Source of the DNA: Nematostella vectensis
Taxonomy: Eukaryota > Cnidaria > Anthozoa > Actiniaria > Edwardsiidae
DNA: 64,000 nt
Assembly: GCF_932526225.1 (NCBI RefSeq)
Contig: NC_064036.1
Span: 9,121,519-9,185,518, forward strand
Direction: 5' to 3'
Shown here piece by piece: positions 45,201 through 56,399 of the stretch. A program made the translations under genes and the position numbers. Position 1 is the stretch's first letter. Each line of letters starts with the position of its first letter. The notes under the pieces are model-generated. The model saw only the letters and a list, made by a program, of their open reading frames with translations, was not told where the DNA came from and ran no database searches.

Positions 45201-48200
45201 TCCACTTACCCCGAGTACACGTTCGACGAACTCCTTACTGATCACGTGTTGGACACGTGCGATTCGCCCCACTTACCCCAAGTACGCGTTCGACGAACTC
45301 CTTATTGGTAACGTGTTGGACACGTGCGATTCGCCCCACTTACCCCAAGTACACGTTCGACGAACTCCTTATTGGTAACGTGTTGGACACGTGCGATTTG
45401 CTCCACTTACCCCAAGAACGCGTTCGACGAACTCCTTATTGGTAACGTGTTGGACCCGTGCGATTCGCCCCACTTACCCCAAGTACACGTTTGACGAACT
45501 CCTTATTGGTAAGGTGTTGGACACGTGCGATTTGCCCCACTTACCCCGAGTACACGTTCGACGAACTCCTTATTGGTAACGTGTTGGACACGTGCGATTT
45601 GCGCCACTTACCCCAAGTACACGTTCGGCGAACTCCTTACTGCTCACGTGTTGGACACGTGCGATTTGCTCCACTTACCCCGAGTACACGTTCGACGAAC
45701 TCCTTACTGATCACGTGTTGGACACGTGCGATTCGCCCCACTTACCCCAAGTACACGTTCGACGAACTCCTTATTGGTAACGTGTTGGACACGTGCGATT
45801 TGCTCCACTTACCCCAAGTACACGTTCGACGAACTCCTTACTGATCACGTGTTGGACACGTGCGATTTGCCCCACTTACCGCAAGTACACGTTCGATGAA
45901 CTCCTTATTGGTAACGTGTTGGACACGTGCGATTTGCTCCACTTACCCCGAGTACACGTTCGACGAACTCCTTACTGATCACGTGTTGGACACGTGCGAT
46001 TCGCCCCACTTACCCCAAGTACGCGTTTGACGAACTCCTTATTGGTAACGTGTTGGACACGTGCGATTCGCCCCACTTACCCCAAGTACGCGTTTGACGA
46101 ACTCCTTACTGATCACGTGTTGGACACGTGCGATTCGCCCCACTTACCCCAAGTACGCGTTCGACGAACTCCTTACTGATCACGTGTTGGACACGTGCGA
46201 TTTGCTCCACTTACCCCGAGTACACGTTCGACGAACTCCTTACTGATCACGTGTTGGACACGTGCAATTCGCCCCACTTACCCCAAGTACGCGTTTGACG
46301 AACTCCCTACTGATCACGTGTTGGGCACGTGCGATTCGCCCCACTTACCCCGAGTACACGTTCGACGAACTCCTTACTGATCACGTGTTGGACACGTGCG
46401 ATTTGCCCCACTTACCCCAAAGTACGCGTTTGACGAACTCCTTATTGGTAATGTGTTGGACACGTGCAATTTGCTCCACTTACCCCAAGTACACGTTCGA
46501 CGAACTCCTTATTGGTAACGTGTTGGACACGTGCGATTTGCTCCACTTACCCCAAGTACACGTTCGACGAACTCCTTACTGATTACGTGTTGGACACGTG
46601 CAATTTGCTCCACTTACCCCAAGTACGCGTTCGACGAACTCCTTATTAGTAACGTGTTGGACACGTGCGATTTGCCCCACTTACCCCGAGTACACGTTCG
46701 ACGAACTCCTTATTGGTAACGGTTGGACACGTGCGATTTGCTCCACTTACCCCAAGTACACGTTCGACGACTTCCTTACTGATCACGTGTTGGACACGTG
46801 CGAATTGCTCCACTTACCCCGAGTACACGTTCGACGAACTCCTTACTGATCACGTGTTGGACACGTGCGATTTGCTCCACTTACCCCAAGTACACGTTCG
46901 ACGACCTCCTTACTGATCACGTGCTGTTCCGTGTTCACCTGCGTGTTACCGCTCGACTTCTCGGCGGCCATGCTACTCTCTGCCACCTGAGGGTCCAAGC
47001 AAGCAATGAGTTATTCTTTTAAAACTTTAATTCATCTGTCTCGCCAATATCACCACTGCCTACCACCTCACGCCAACTATTTGAGTAGTCAATCATGGGA
47101 ACCAATCAACGTTTTGTCTGTAATCAGGTGCGCACCAAAACCCATTTGATTGCACACACCAAGAAAACTGATTGGCTTAGCCGGTATGATTGACTACACA
47201 AGTTCGGATTCTGGTCTACAGATCACGATACACCTGACAGCTAGACTATCTGCTCTCGGGGCATACCTTAACGGCAACAGCCCTGCACACAGCGCCAAGT
47301 TTTCTCTCCAGCGAACGCACCCCAGCCTCGCGCGTGTAGTGGGAGACTGGGGAGAGCAAAGATATAGCTATTATTTGACACGTGTGCTGCCCCCACCGAT
47401 GTCAAAAAAACGGCCCAACCACCAAACATGTTTGGCGAGGGATGGCGCGTAACGCCGGCGCATAACGGTCAGCAAAATTCTCTTAAGTTTCTTCGGCAAG
47501 GAACTGGCCATTACAAATTTGAAAGGTATGAAAATCTCCCAAAAGCAAATATACAGCATGTTCGGTAAGAAAATGCACAAATTACGAACGAATTAATTTC
47601 TAGTCCATTTCTAAGGAATCTTTAATTTGGAAAGTAGCTAAAACTTCCTGAAATACATGTGCCATTAATTAAAAAAATACTTTTTTGTTCACTTACTGAT
47701 ATCCTTGATACTTTGAGTCTCAAACTCAATACTCCCCACATCCAGACCGTGCGCCTGGGGAAATAACATGCATCAAGAAACACGCATACGAAATAACACG
47801 CGACAAGCCGGGTGTTTGCCATGTATGACGCCAGGGAAAAGATATGTACATCTAATCACATCACTTGCTAATTGTTACCTAGATATACCCTCTCGCCTCC
47901 CATCATTCCTTCAGCCCTTCCATCCCTGATTCACCCTCCCATCCTACCCCTTCTTTCTCACGCCATACTCCACCCCTTTCTTCCGCTGCCTTGCGATCCC
48001 AGTATGTCTACCTTGAGTTGTTTGGGAATAAGATGCCGTGAGGCAATGGCCATTTTTTCCTCCAGGGTGTAACCAGGAACTTGAATTAACTAACAAACAA
48101 AAAATAGCGTTACATAATGTAAGATTATAGTATACTATATCAATAACAAATTATAAATACTGACCTCTATTCTGTCTAACAGGGCGGTTGGGGTAGGGCA

Positions 48201-51200
48201 TACTGACCTCCATTCTGTCTAACAGGGTGGGTGGATTGGTGGGTGGGGTAGGGTATACTGACCTCCATTCTGTCTAATAGGGAGGGTGGGGTAGGGTATA
48301 CTGACCTCTATTCTGTCTAACAGGGTGGGTGGGTGGGGTAGGGTATACTGACCTCCATTTGTCTAACAGGGCGGGTGGGGTAGGGTATCCTGACTTCCAT
48401 TCTGTCTAACAGGGTGGGTGGGTGGGTGGGGTAGGGTATACTGACCTCCATTCTGTCTAACAGGGCGGGTGGGGTAGGGTAAACTGACCTCCATTCTGTC
48501 TAACAGGGTGGGTGGGTGGGGTAGGGTATACTGACCTCCATTCTGTCTAACAGGGCAGGTGGGGTAGGGTATCCTGACCTCCATTCTGTCTAACAGGGCG
48601 GGTGGGGTAGGGTAAACTGACCTCCATTCTGCCTAACAGGGTGGGTGGGTGGGGTAGGGTATACTGACCTCCATTCTGTCTAACAGGGTGGGTGGGGTAG
48701 GGTATACTGACCTCCATTCTGTCTAACAGGGTGGGTGGGGTAGGGTAAACTGACCTCCATTCTGTCTAACAGGGTGGGTGGGGTAGGGTATACTGACCTC
48801 CATTCTGTCTAACAGAGCGGGTGGAATAGTAGAAACGCTGTTAGCAGTAGCAATAAACAACACCTGAATACAGAGAAGACAAGTGAAAAAGAAGGAAACT
48901 TGGATGTATCATTATTGCATTAGTAGTACTTCACTGGTACTTACCTGTGAGAGGTCAAATGGCATATTTAAATAGCTACGGATTGTCAAGGGAAAACTAT
49001 AGCCCTTGTTGCGATTAAAGTGAGAAAAAAAAGACATGGAAGATAAGGTATTTCTAGGCTGTTATTTTGTTAAGTGTGCAACTTCCATTTAAGTGTTCGA
49101 CTATAACTAGAATAATGAGTTGTTTATTGAAAGTTGTGTCTATAATATTGCAAAGTTTCCTACAGTAAGCTAATGTATTGTAAAGGTGTTGTAAAAGTGT
49201 TCTGAGGAGGTGTGCCCTCCTCATCACAAAGTGTCCTATGTAATAATATGTAAAATGTAAAATGTAAATGTGATTGTGAATGTGAATGTAAATGTAAATG
49301 TGAAGGATATTGGTCGACAAAGTTCCAATTCTGTTCAGGGTCCAACACTTCCAGCAGAGCGGCAGCGGGGTCACCATGGAGACTTTTGCTCTGGAAATAC
49401 AGTACAACTTTTAGACTGACACCTATATCAACTATTAGACTGACCCCTACACCAACTATCAGATTGACACCTACATCAAATATTAGGGGTTGTCCACACT
49501 AACACGGATTCAAATATATCTGGATTCGTTTCGCCGAAAACGCAACACTTGATTCACGTCCAAACTATCGTTTTCGCATTGTGTTTGCTTGGATCCAGCC
49601 GTCCACACTAACACAGATTCAAATATTTGAAAACGCTGAAAGGTATGGGGTGACGTCATTTTTACGATATGCGCATGCTAAAAGAAGCGAGCACCTGCAA
49701 TATGACGCATCATTTTCATTTTGATACGGATTCCACCGTCCACACTACAGACCAAAGTATACGAATTCATCTTGATTCACTTTCGACAGGGTTTTCAAAA
49801 GTATCCAGATTCGCTGGATCCAGCGGGCGTGTTAGTGTGGACGTAAGGCCTAAACGTATCAAAAAGTATACAGATCCAAACGAATCCGTGTTAGTGTGGA
49901 CAACCCTTAGACTGACACCTACATCAACTAAGACTGACACCTACATCAACTAAGACAAGAGACTCACATGGTATTATGTGACATGACACACCTGTCAGAC
50001 CAGCTATACTTACGTGAATTTTCATTTCTAGTCTCATGGATGTGACATGACGTGAGGGATACATTGTGACAGAAGACAAGCAACAACAATTTCATTTATG
50101 ACTCACAAGTTTGTCGACCTCATCCAGTAAAATCACAGGATTTTTTACAGCAACGGCTTTCAGAGCATTTAGAATCCGTCCAGGCATTGAGCCAACATAC
50201 GTCCGCCTGCGGAGGTGGGGGAGGGAGTGACTTTATAATATTACCAGCAGTAAGCAAAATGGATAGATGATGCCATAGTCCTTCTTTCCATTGAAAACAA
50301 ACAGTTCCCTTATGAAAATAAGGGGATACTGCTTTATGTGAATAATAACTTCAAGAAAGTTGTTTATTACCTGTGGCCTCGAATATCTGACTGATCACAA
50401 ATTCCACCAAGTGAGATCCTTGAGAAGGAAGCATTTATTACATGCGAATAAAAAAAAATTAATATGAATTCCATTAAGTTTCATGAGACTATAGATTTAT
50501 AAAAATATGCTAGTTAGCCTAATGAGCAGACTTGTGTTAAATCTAAATAATTCCCACCTACCTGTGGAACTCTCTTCCCAGGGTGTTTGCAACTGACCGG
50601 CCCACGCTGGTCTTCCCGACGCCTGGTGGACCAACGAAGCACAGAATCGGGCCTACACCAAAACATGAAAAATTCATGCTGAATGGTATGAGAGAGATTT
50701 GATTATGCAGTTCAACAGAGGAGTCTTTCAGAAGCTATTCTTCTAATCTCATACTATGAAAAACACACAAAAACGTGATACCTTTAAGGTTGTTTTTCAG
50801 TTTGCGGACAGCCAGGTACTCGATGACACGTTTCTTGAGCTTCTCCAGACCATAGTGGTCAGTATCGAGGTCACGCCTACAAGGTTAAGGTCAGACATGT
50901 GCTACTTTTAACCCCAGGGAGCTTGCAGTCAGGTCAAGGCCACAGTTAAAATAGTATCAAGGGTAGATGATAAAAGATTTGAAATGGAACATCAAATGGA
51001 AACAGTGTGTAGGATAGGTGCATGGTAAAGTTGAAAGTCAAAGCAAAGATCAAGGCCGAGGTCACAATGGCAAAGGTCAAGTTCAAGTTCACAGTTAAGA
51101 ATGAGCTCAAGGTCATAGTAAAAGTCAAGTTCCAGGGCAAAGCAAAGGACAAGTACAGGGTTGCAATTAAGGCCAAGCTCAAGGTCACAGCAAAGGCCAA

Positions 51201-54200
51201 GTAAACAAGTAAAACAGACCCATAACAGACCACATAAGATTGGGGGGACACAATACAGAATAATCAAGGAATTATTGGGGGCACAGTCACGCCCCTAGTG
51301 GTCATTTCGTTATAATTTTTGAAAATATTTGGGGGGGCACATGCCCCCAGTGCCTCAATCCCTGCTACGGCTCTGTAAAAGTTCACAGCAAAGACCAAGT
51401 TCACGGTCGTAGCAAAGACCAAGTTCACGGTTGTAGCAAAGATCAAGTTCAAGGTTGCAGTAAAGGCCAAGTTAAAGGTCACAGCAAAAGTCAAGTTTAA
51501 GGTCGCAAAACATCTTTGACTATTTTTCTCATTGCACTCACCAGTTTTGACTATTTAACAAATAATTACCTCGCTTGTGCGATATCCAGTTTGTCTTTGG
51601 TTTCTTTGCTCCAAGGTAGATCAATCATCCATTCCAGGTAATTCCTTTATACAAAGAGATTATTTGCAATAAACTATCTATGCACATACAAACAATTGAG
51701 AAATGAATAAAGTTTTATAGCCATGACCTGAATGGTGCCAAATAAATTAAGAAAATTATAGTTATTGAAACAGCATTATTTTAAGTCATCTTATTATGTC
51801 ACCAATCAATGTGGCTCTAGCGATCACATGACCTTAGCTTTATAAACACATCATTATTATAAAGCCCCTGAGGCTCACAGAAATTAGACGGGTTCACACA
51901 GTTTACGTAAGTGCTGCCCTATGCCAAACTTGCTGTAAAATTTGCCAAGTTTTTACACGCAATAAAACCCAAGCTTACGAGCACTTTATCAAAGTTTCCC
52001 GGGTCTCTCCGCCAACTGGAGCTGACGCCGCTTTAGTTATCTATGATCAGGGCTAAAATTTCTTCATAAGAAATCTCACCTTGAAGTTGCATGCTCAGGG
52101 AACTGAGGCGGAGTTTTCTTTAAACGCTGAAGAGCAGTAAGTAAACCTGGGCATTGGTTAAAGAGCATGTGATTTTGCCTTTAATGAGGCAGACTGATTG
52201 TAATAAGGACTGATATGTTGAGAAACCTGGTAAATTTGTGTTAGTTGGCAGCTATGATCATAATATAAAATAATCTGCCAGCACAATCAAGAGCTCGGTC
52301 TATGTGTTGTTTAGAGTTTCTTACTTTTATTTCCTTCATAGCTACTCTTTGTGCATGCTCAGGTAACTGTGCTGCTCTGAAAGTAATAAATACTGTAAGT
52401 CAGGGGGTGGGGGTGGCAGATATCCTCACTAGAGGATCATTAACAGGAAGCTCAAATGACATAAGGGGGTAGCGTACTTGATTTTTCGTTCAAGTTCTTC
52501 AATGTCATCTTCATCATCATTATCATCATCATCACTCAGATTTCTGTAAAGCTTTTTGGATCCACTACCAAACTGCAACAGAAAAGGGATGATAATGGAT
52601 ATAAAATGTAAATGAAAATAATTAGTATCCAGAGTCAGCACTATGCAGACATTTCTCTACAAATGCATTTCCTTTTTGCCACCCAATTGCATATTTATTC
52701 CCATCAGTAGTGCATGCAAGACCTTAAACACATTGTTTGGCCACTTCATCCAAAGATAGCACAGGTCAAAACCTCTGACAACTTGTGCTGAATTGAATTT
52801 TGTTTGGCCTGGGCATAAGGCCAGAGTCAGTGATAAGGTTACAGTGTAGCTTTTACCTTTTTGGAAAGTGGTTTTAGCCTTGAAGATGACTGGTTGACTT
52901 TGACAACTGTGGTGCCATTTGCCTTTATTGCCTAAAATAATAATTCAAACATGGAACACATTACTGTATGTACTGTCATGGCATTACCAGCACCAAGGTT
53001 CATTAAAAAAGAAATAATACCTCTTGCTGGCGCTTTAGGAGGTGGAGCGCTTTTTTGAATCGTTCAACTAAATCAGTTGCATTTAGCACCTACAAAGAGA
53101 GAACCATTAACATGCACCTTGCCCTCTGCAAGAAGCAACAGTAAGCCTAAGAACATGAGAGGAGTTTGTTAATAATAAAGTCACTAAGAATTGTTGAGCA
53201 ACAAGATGTTTTTATACTTTACCAATCTTACATTATGTAAGGTGAAAATATTTACAATAAAAACTTGATATAATGGTAAGGTTAAGGGACCCAAAACTTA
53301 TATTGGTATATTGAGAATATCATTATCAAAATAATTTCCCATATTAATCATGTTTGGCATGACCAGAAGTTGTTTTTTATATTTCTAGTTTGTTATTTCT
53401 AATTTCTCTATTTTCTAGGCAGCAAAAATGGTAGGGGCATGTACTTAATTACTTAATGCTCTTTATGGCATCTTTTTAAATAACAATTTTCTTTGGCAGC
53501 CCAAAGAAGGGGTTAAAGCCCCTTAACCCTCCCCCTACATTCGCTACTGAACTAATATTCAAACCTCTAGCTTTTCATCAAATGAGGCCTTGATGATCGA
53601 AGCAAGAGTGTCTGGGAGGTTGTAGTCTGGAAGAGCTGTCAGCATCTCCTAAAAATGCACAGACAATAATCAGGATTTCCCAGTAAAACCCTTACAGTAC
53701 CATAATCCCTCATGTACAATACACCTGTGACACTACCAGAAACCCATGATGCTTTAAAGAATTCTTGATTTCTTATCTACTGTACTTTTTAAATCTAAAT
53801 CCAACTTTTCGCGTTTTAATAGAATAAAACCCTAAATTTTCATAAGTAACTACTTAAATTGAAAACAGATTTTGTTCCCTTCTTTAATTGGAATAATCTT
53901 GCAACCTCAGTAATGTACCTTTAGTCTTGCTATAACAGGGATCTTTCCATCCAACATGTCGACTATCTCACTGGCGATAAGTCTGAACTCCACTGCCAGG
54001 GATGCAAGTTCAGCATTCCTTTTAAGTTCAGCTTCTGTATACGAAAGTCAGTTCACACACTCAAAAAATATCACATACATAGCTCCATAGTGATATGTAT
54101 TTGTGCATTGGTACCGTCATCTATAAAGGATCCTGTAAATACTCCTGAGTTGGGCTATAAATGAAAATGGTTAATTATCACTATATGGAACATAAATCAA

Positions 54201-55511
54201 TGTTACATATAATTGTATGATGACCAGCTCAATAAATATCATCAAACTATTTCAGTTAAACAATAAATTATTCAACAAATACTTGAAATCTTTAGTGCAC
54301 GCCTGCCAGTACTGAGTTGTCGATACAAACCTTGTTTTGAGGGCAAGTCAAGCTGAGTGACATCTGCTAGCAGGTAGGGCTCCGCCTGGACAATACCATC
54401 AATAGAGAATCTACAAAGTCCAGTCACTAGCAGTGTATATAGGGGCTTGGGCCAGTTGGTCCCTGTGACCTGAATCACTACAGCAGCCGTCCCAACAGTC
54501 TTGAGAAAGGAGGACCCTGAATCCTGGTAGTAATCCAGCAAAGACAAAGTCTAAAACATGTAGCATTTGAATAAAACAACAAAGTTTTTTCTATAAAGTA
54601 ATATTTTTTTTTCTACAAGATCTTTTAAATTAAGGTGTTTGTTTGAAAGAATTTGAGAGGAGATCAGTCGAAGTGAGCACAGCTTTTAAAAATTGATTAT
54701 TGTAAGTTGCACTTGTCACCCCAGACAACAAAAACAAATAAAATATCTCAAAGAAAATTGCCTTCCTGACAGAGTGCTGAATTATTTGCTTTTTGTTGTT
54801 ATTTACCACCCAAAAAGTCACATGCTTAGTTAATGCAAGGTGCCTATTCCCCAAACAACACCAAGGAACATTCTTGTCAAAAACACGTAGAAGATAAATG
54901 CATGTGTAAGACTCTTTGAAGAAAGGGGTGGTGGGGGGGTCAAGGGTTATTGTAACATAGGGGGTACTGAAATTATGGGGTAAAGTCTGACAAATTTGTA
55001 CAAAGTACAGACAAGTAACACGGAGACGCTCAAATGAAGGAAAAGCTAAATAGTTGAGCTACATAGTTGAAAATTATCCGCTGAATCGGTGAACGAGCTA
55101 ATATAACCAAACAAGGGGTAATTCGAGTTTGACTAGGAGTTACATAATCAAGTCGCTTATTAATCTTGGTAACTTACCTCCGACTTAGACTTTCTAGGTA
55201 CGACTCCAATTAACACACTTCTTAGCGAGTCCCGTCTTAACAGCCTCGAGTCGATCATCCGAATACTACCAGCAACACAACAAAATCATCACAACTGATT
55301 AACAACAACAACGCGCCATGTACAAAAACCATAACATTACATAGTGCAAGCTAATTTCTCCATAAAAAACGCTCGAATCACGCATTAATTTCTACAAAAC
55401 CTACCTTGCAGCATCCCTAACAGCTATGCGCATGGAAGAGCCAGGTAGAAGAACTTTATCGTCGAGAATAAGCAAGGGAATCTTGCGAGGAAGATCAGCT
55501 TTCGCCGCCAT
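39300..55511 (-). CDS. LONP2: Peroxisomal Lon protease homolog 2, 29 coding exons
   Basis: An ATP-dependent serine protease of the peroxisomal matrix. Coding exons (minus): 55511-55405, 55265-55178, 54550-54331, 54034-53919, 53648-53565, 53089-53021, 52931-52857, 52572-52478, 52376-52325, 52126-52080, 51644-51570, 50876-50782, 50652-50562, 50418-50371, 50206-50107, 49390-49311, 48975-48945, 48863-48798, 48089-48012, 47754-47697, 47346-47267, 46986-46885, 42911-42854, 42435-42281, 41838-41702, 41177-41111, 40856-40776, 40000-39971, 39413-39300. Phases agree throughout; the product is 832 aa (human about 850). Residues 1-210 form the Lon N-domain ([17 protein letters not shown]). Walker A GPPGVGKT is at 382-389, Walker [10 protein letters not shown] at 445-453, and LLDRME follows. 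The catalytic dyad is Ser722 (KDGPSAG) and Lys765 (GGIKEK). The C-terminus is SKL, a PTS1 peroxisomal signal. The start at 55511 gives the best fit to the family; an in-frame ATG at 55598 is an alternative. Intron 16 is AT-AG (U12 type). Confidence 0.97.
40430..40801 (-). repeat. 26-29-bp minisatellite made of the LONP2 exon 27 donor junction
   Basis: The true junction is AAGCGAAACGAAAAG|GTAAACG at 40776/40775. About 13 more copies follow into the intron, drifting in sequence. Almost every one keeps an AAG|GTAAAC, AAG|GTAATA, AAG|GTAAGC or AAG|GTGA donor core. Plus-strand open frames across it (repeated Phe/Arg/Leu-Pro) are by-products. Confidence 0.92.
41878..42250 (-). repeat. Irregular 25-37-bp tandem repeat in LONP2 intron 24
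   Basis: About eleven irregular units share GTTGCTGCGTTACACAATAG and CGTGACGTT. On the gene strand TGTGTAACGC resembles the first intron bases after exon 24 (GAG|GTGTGTAACA), so it may again derive from a donor region. This is weaker than in the other cases because exon sequence is not clearly included. Confidence 0.7.
43005..46930 (-). repeat. 67-bp minisatellite made of the LONP2 exon 22 donor junction, about 58 copies
   Basis: On the gene strand each unit reads GTGATCAGTAAGGAGTTCGT, CGAACGTGTACTTGGG|GTAAGTGGAG, then about 30 bp ending TGTCCAACAC. The exon-side copy at 46920-46885 is the real exon end ([12 protein letters not shown]), which continues in frame to exon 23 (PPVFESEV) as the Lon family requires. 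All other copies lie in the intron. Main variants are GGTAAC/GATCAC, TACGC/TACAC and GAGCAAA/GGGCGAA. One near 46720 lacks 2 bp. Two CACGTG or ACGTG motifs occur per unit. Confidence 0.97.
48163..48825 (-). repeat. 42-55-bp minisatellite made of the LONP2 exon 18 donor junction, 15 copies
   Basis: The copy next to the exon is the true end of exon 18 (CTGTTAGACAGAATGGAG|GTCAGTA, encoding LLDRME, at 48798/48797). Fourteen more copies of CCTGTTAGACAGAATGGAGG and TCAGTATACCCTACCCC follow into intron 18. Length varies by GGGT-type insertions. On the plus strand each unit has GGGTGGGTGGGGTAGGG, a four-G-run motif. Confidence 0.96.
48976..49310 (-). other. U12-type (AT-AG) intron 16 of LONP2
   Basis: The reading frame is only continuous if exon 16 ends GTCGACCA (49311) and exon 17 starts CTATTTAAATATG (48975), giving [13 protein letters not shown]. 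The intron then begins ATATCCTTCA, an exact U12 5' splice site, and ends TTTTCCCTTGACAATCCGTA|G. Its branch sequence is CCCTTGAC, ten bases from the AG. No GT donor fits. The intron also contains an AATGTAAATGTG hexamer-like repeat near 49250-49300. Confidence 0.92.
49486..49907. mobile_element. MITE with 26-bp terminal inverted repeats
   Basis: The ends are GGGTTGTCCACACTAACACG plus GATTC and their exact complement. Both are flanked by TTAG (or TTA), consistent with a short target duplication. The interior (about 370 bp) repeats pieces of the terminal motif around 49608-49620 and 49737-49745 and has no coding capacity. It lies in LONP2 intron 15 and splits a 24-bp tandem repeat (TTAGACTGACACCTACATCA). 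Confidence 0.85.
50940..51510. repeat. About 24-bp tandem repeat in LONP2 intron 11, split by a short element
   Basis: Degenerate units of the type AAGGTCACAGCAAAGGCCAA and GTTC occupy about 51020-51205 and 51375-51510. The element at 51235-51375 (same family as 16800-16940) sits between them. The lysine-rich plus-strand frame at 51022 is a product of the repeat. Confidence 0.8.
51235..51375. mobile_element. Short dispersed element, second copy
   Basis: Similar to 16800-16940: both contain GAATTATTGGG, GGCACAGTCACGCCCCTA and GCACATGCCCCCAGTGCC. It interrupts the 24-bp repeat, which resumes directly after it. Confidence 0.6.
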
Positions 55512-55878
55512 CTTGGCCGACGTCTCTGTTGTAGGCTGGGAAAGACACGAAGCTAACACGTCGGGGGGACCCTTCGGCGAGCTGTTTTGAAATGGCATTT
55601 ATATTTTTAATATTTCCTTTTTTATATGCAGTTGTCAAAATGTGTTTATCTTAGTAGCTATAGTATATCACAAGAGAGTTCTTTTGTTTCATGGGTCATT
55701 GTACACAGTGTTAGCGTTAGAAAGTCAGAAATAATTATAGAAGTGATGTGATTCTTTTACTTAGGGTACCCTAGAGATGTTTTAGTGCACGGATGTGGAA
55801 CGGATTGTGGAAAAACGGAGCAGCAAAAACCCAACGCAATCGCCACGGTAATCTTTCAATCTTTTATTGAATATTTTA

Positions 55879-56203
55879 CAGGCCCGTACCCAGGGGGGTG
55901 CACCCTCCCCCACACACAACGGCCGAAGGTCCACTTTCGGTTCCCAATGGACGTGCTATTTGTAGACAAAACTATAAAGCATAAGCTAGATCACTCTGGT
56001 ATGTAGCCAAATCCGTCAAGAAACGTCCCGTAGAGACACTGCAAAGACATAGAAAAAATCCCGTTTTGTTCTTTCGGGGATGGTCAGACTATTATCAGAG
56101 AACTCAGTCCATCCCTCCCCCCCCCCCCCCCCTGAAAAGTTAGGTCCACTTTTTTCGGATTTCGCATCCCCCAAGAAAAATCTTGGGTACGGGCCTGTTT
56201 TAA
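55879..56203. mobile_element. MITE with CAGGCCCGTACCCA ends
   Basis: It is 325 bp long. The termini CAGGCCCGTACCCAGG and TTGGGTACGGGCCTG are inverted repeats, flanked by TTTTA on both sides (probable 5-bp target duplication). The interior has a C-rich run and the motif TTCTTTCGGGGATGGTCAG, shared with the dispersed repeats at 1-100 and 29740-29800. This copy defines the complete ends of the element nested in 29.7 kb. Confidence 0.82.
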
Positions 56204-56399
56204 ATGTATATATAATAAGGGAAAAGCCAAAGCCAGAGGCTTTTTAGGCTTGGTCAGCAAAGTAAGTAGAACATGATAGGACTTTACAATTTTAGCAAAC
56301 TTAAACACACAAGGACACACACACACCCACGCAACCACCTCGCACACCCACGCAAGCACCACACGCACGCACACGCAAAAAATAATAATAATCATAAGT

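Noticed and set aside
42980-47022. Overlapping plus-strand frames of about 60 residues at 67-bp spacing
   Set aside because: They are antisense readings of the LONP2 intron 22 array. The 67-bp unit shifts frame each time.
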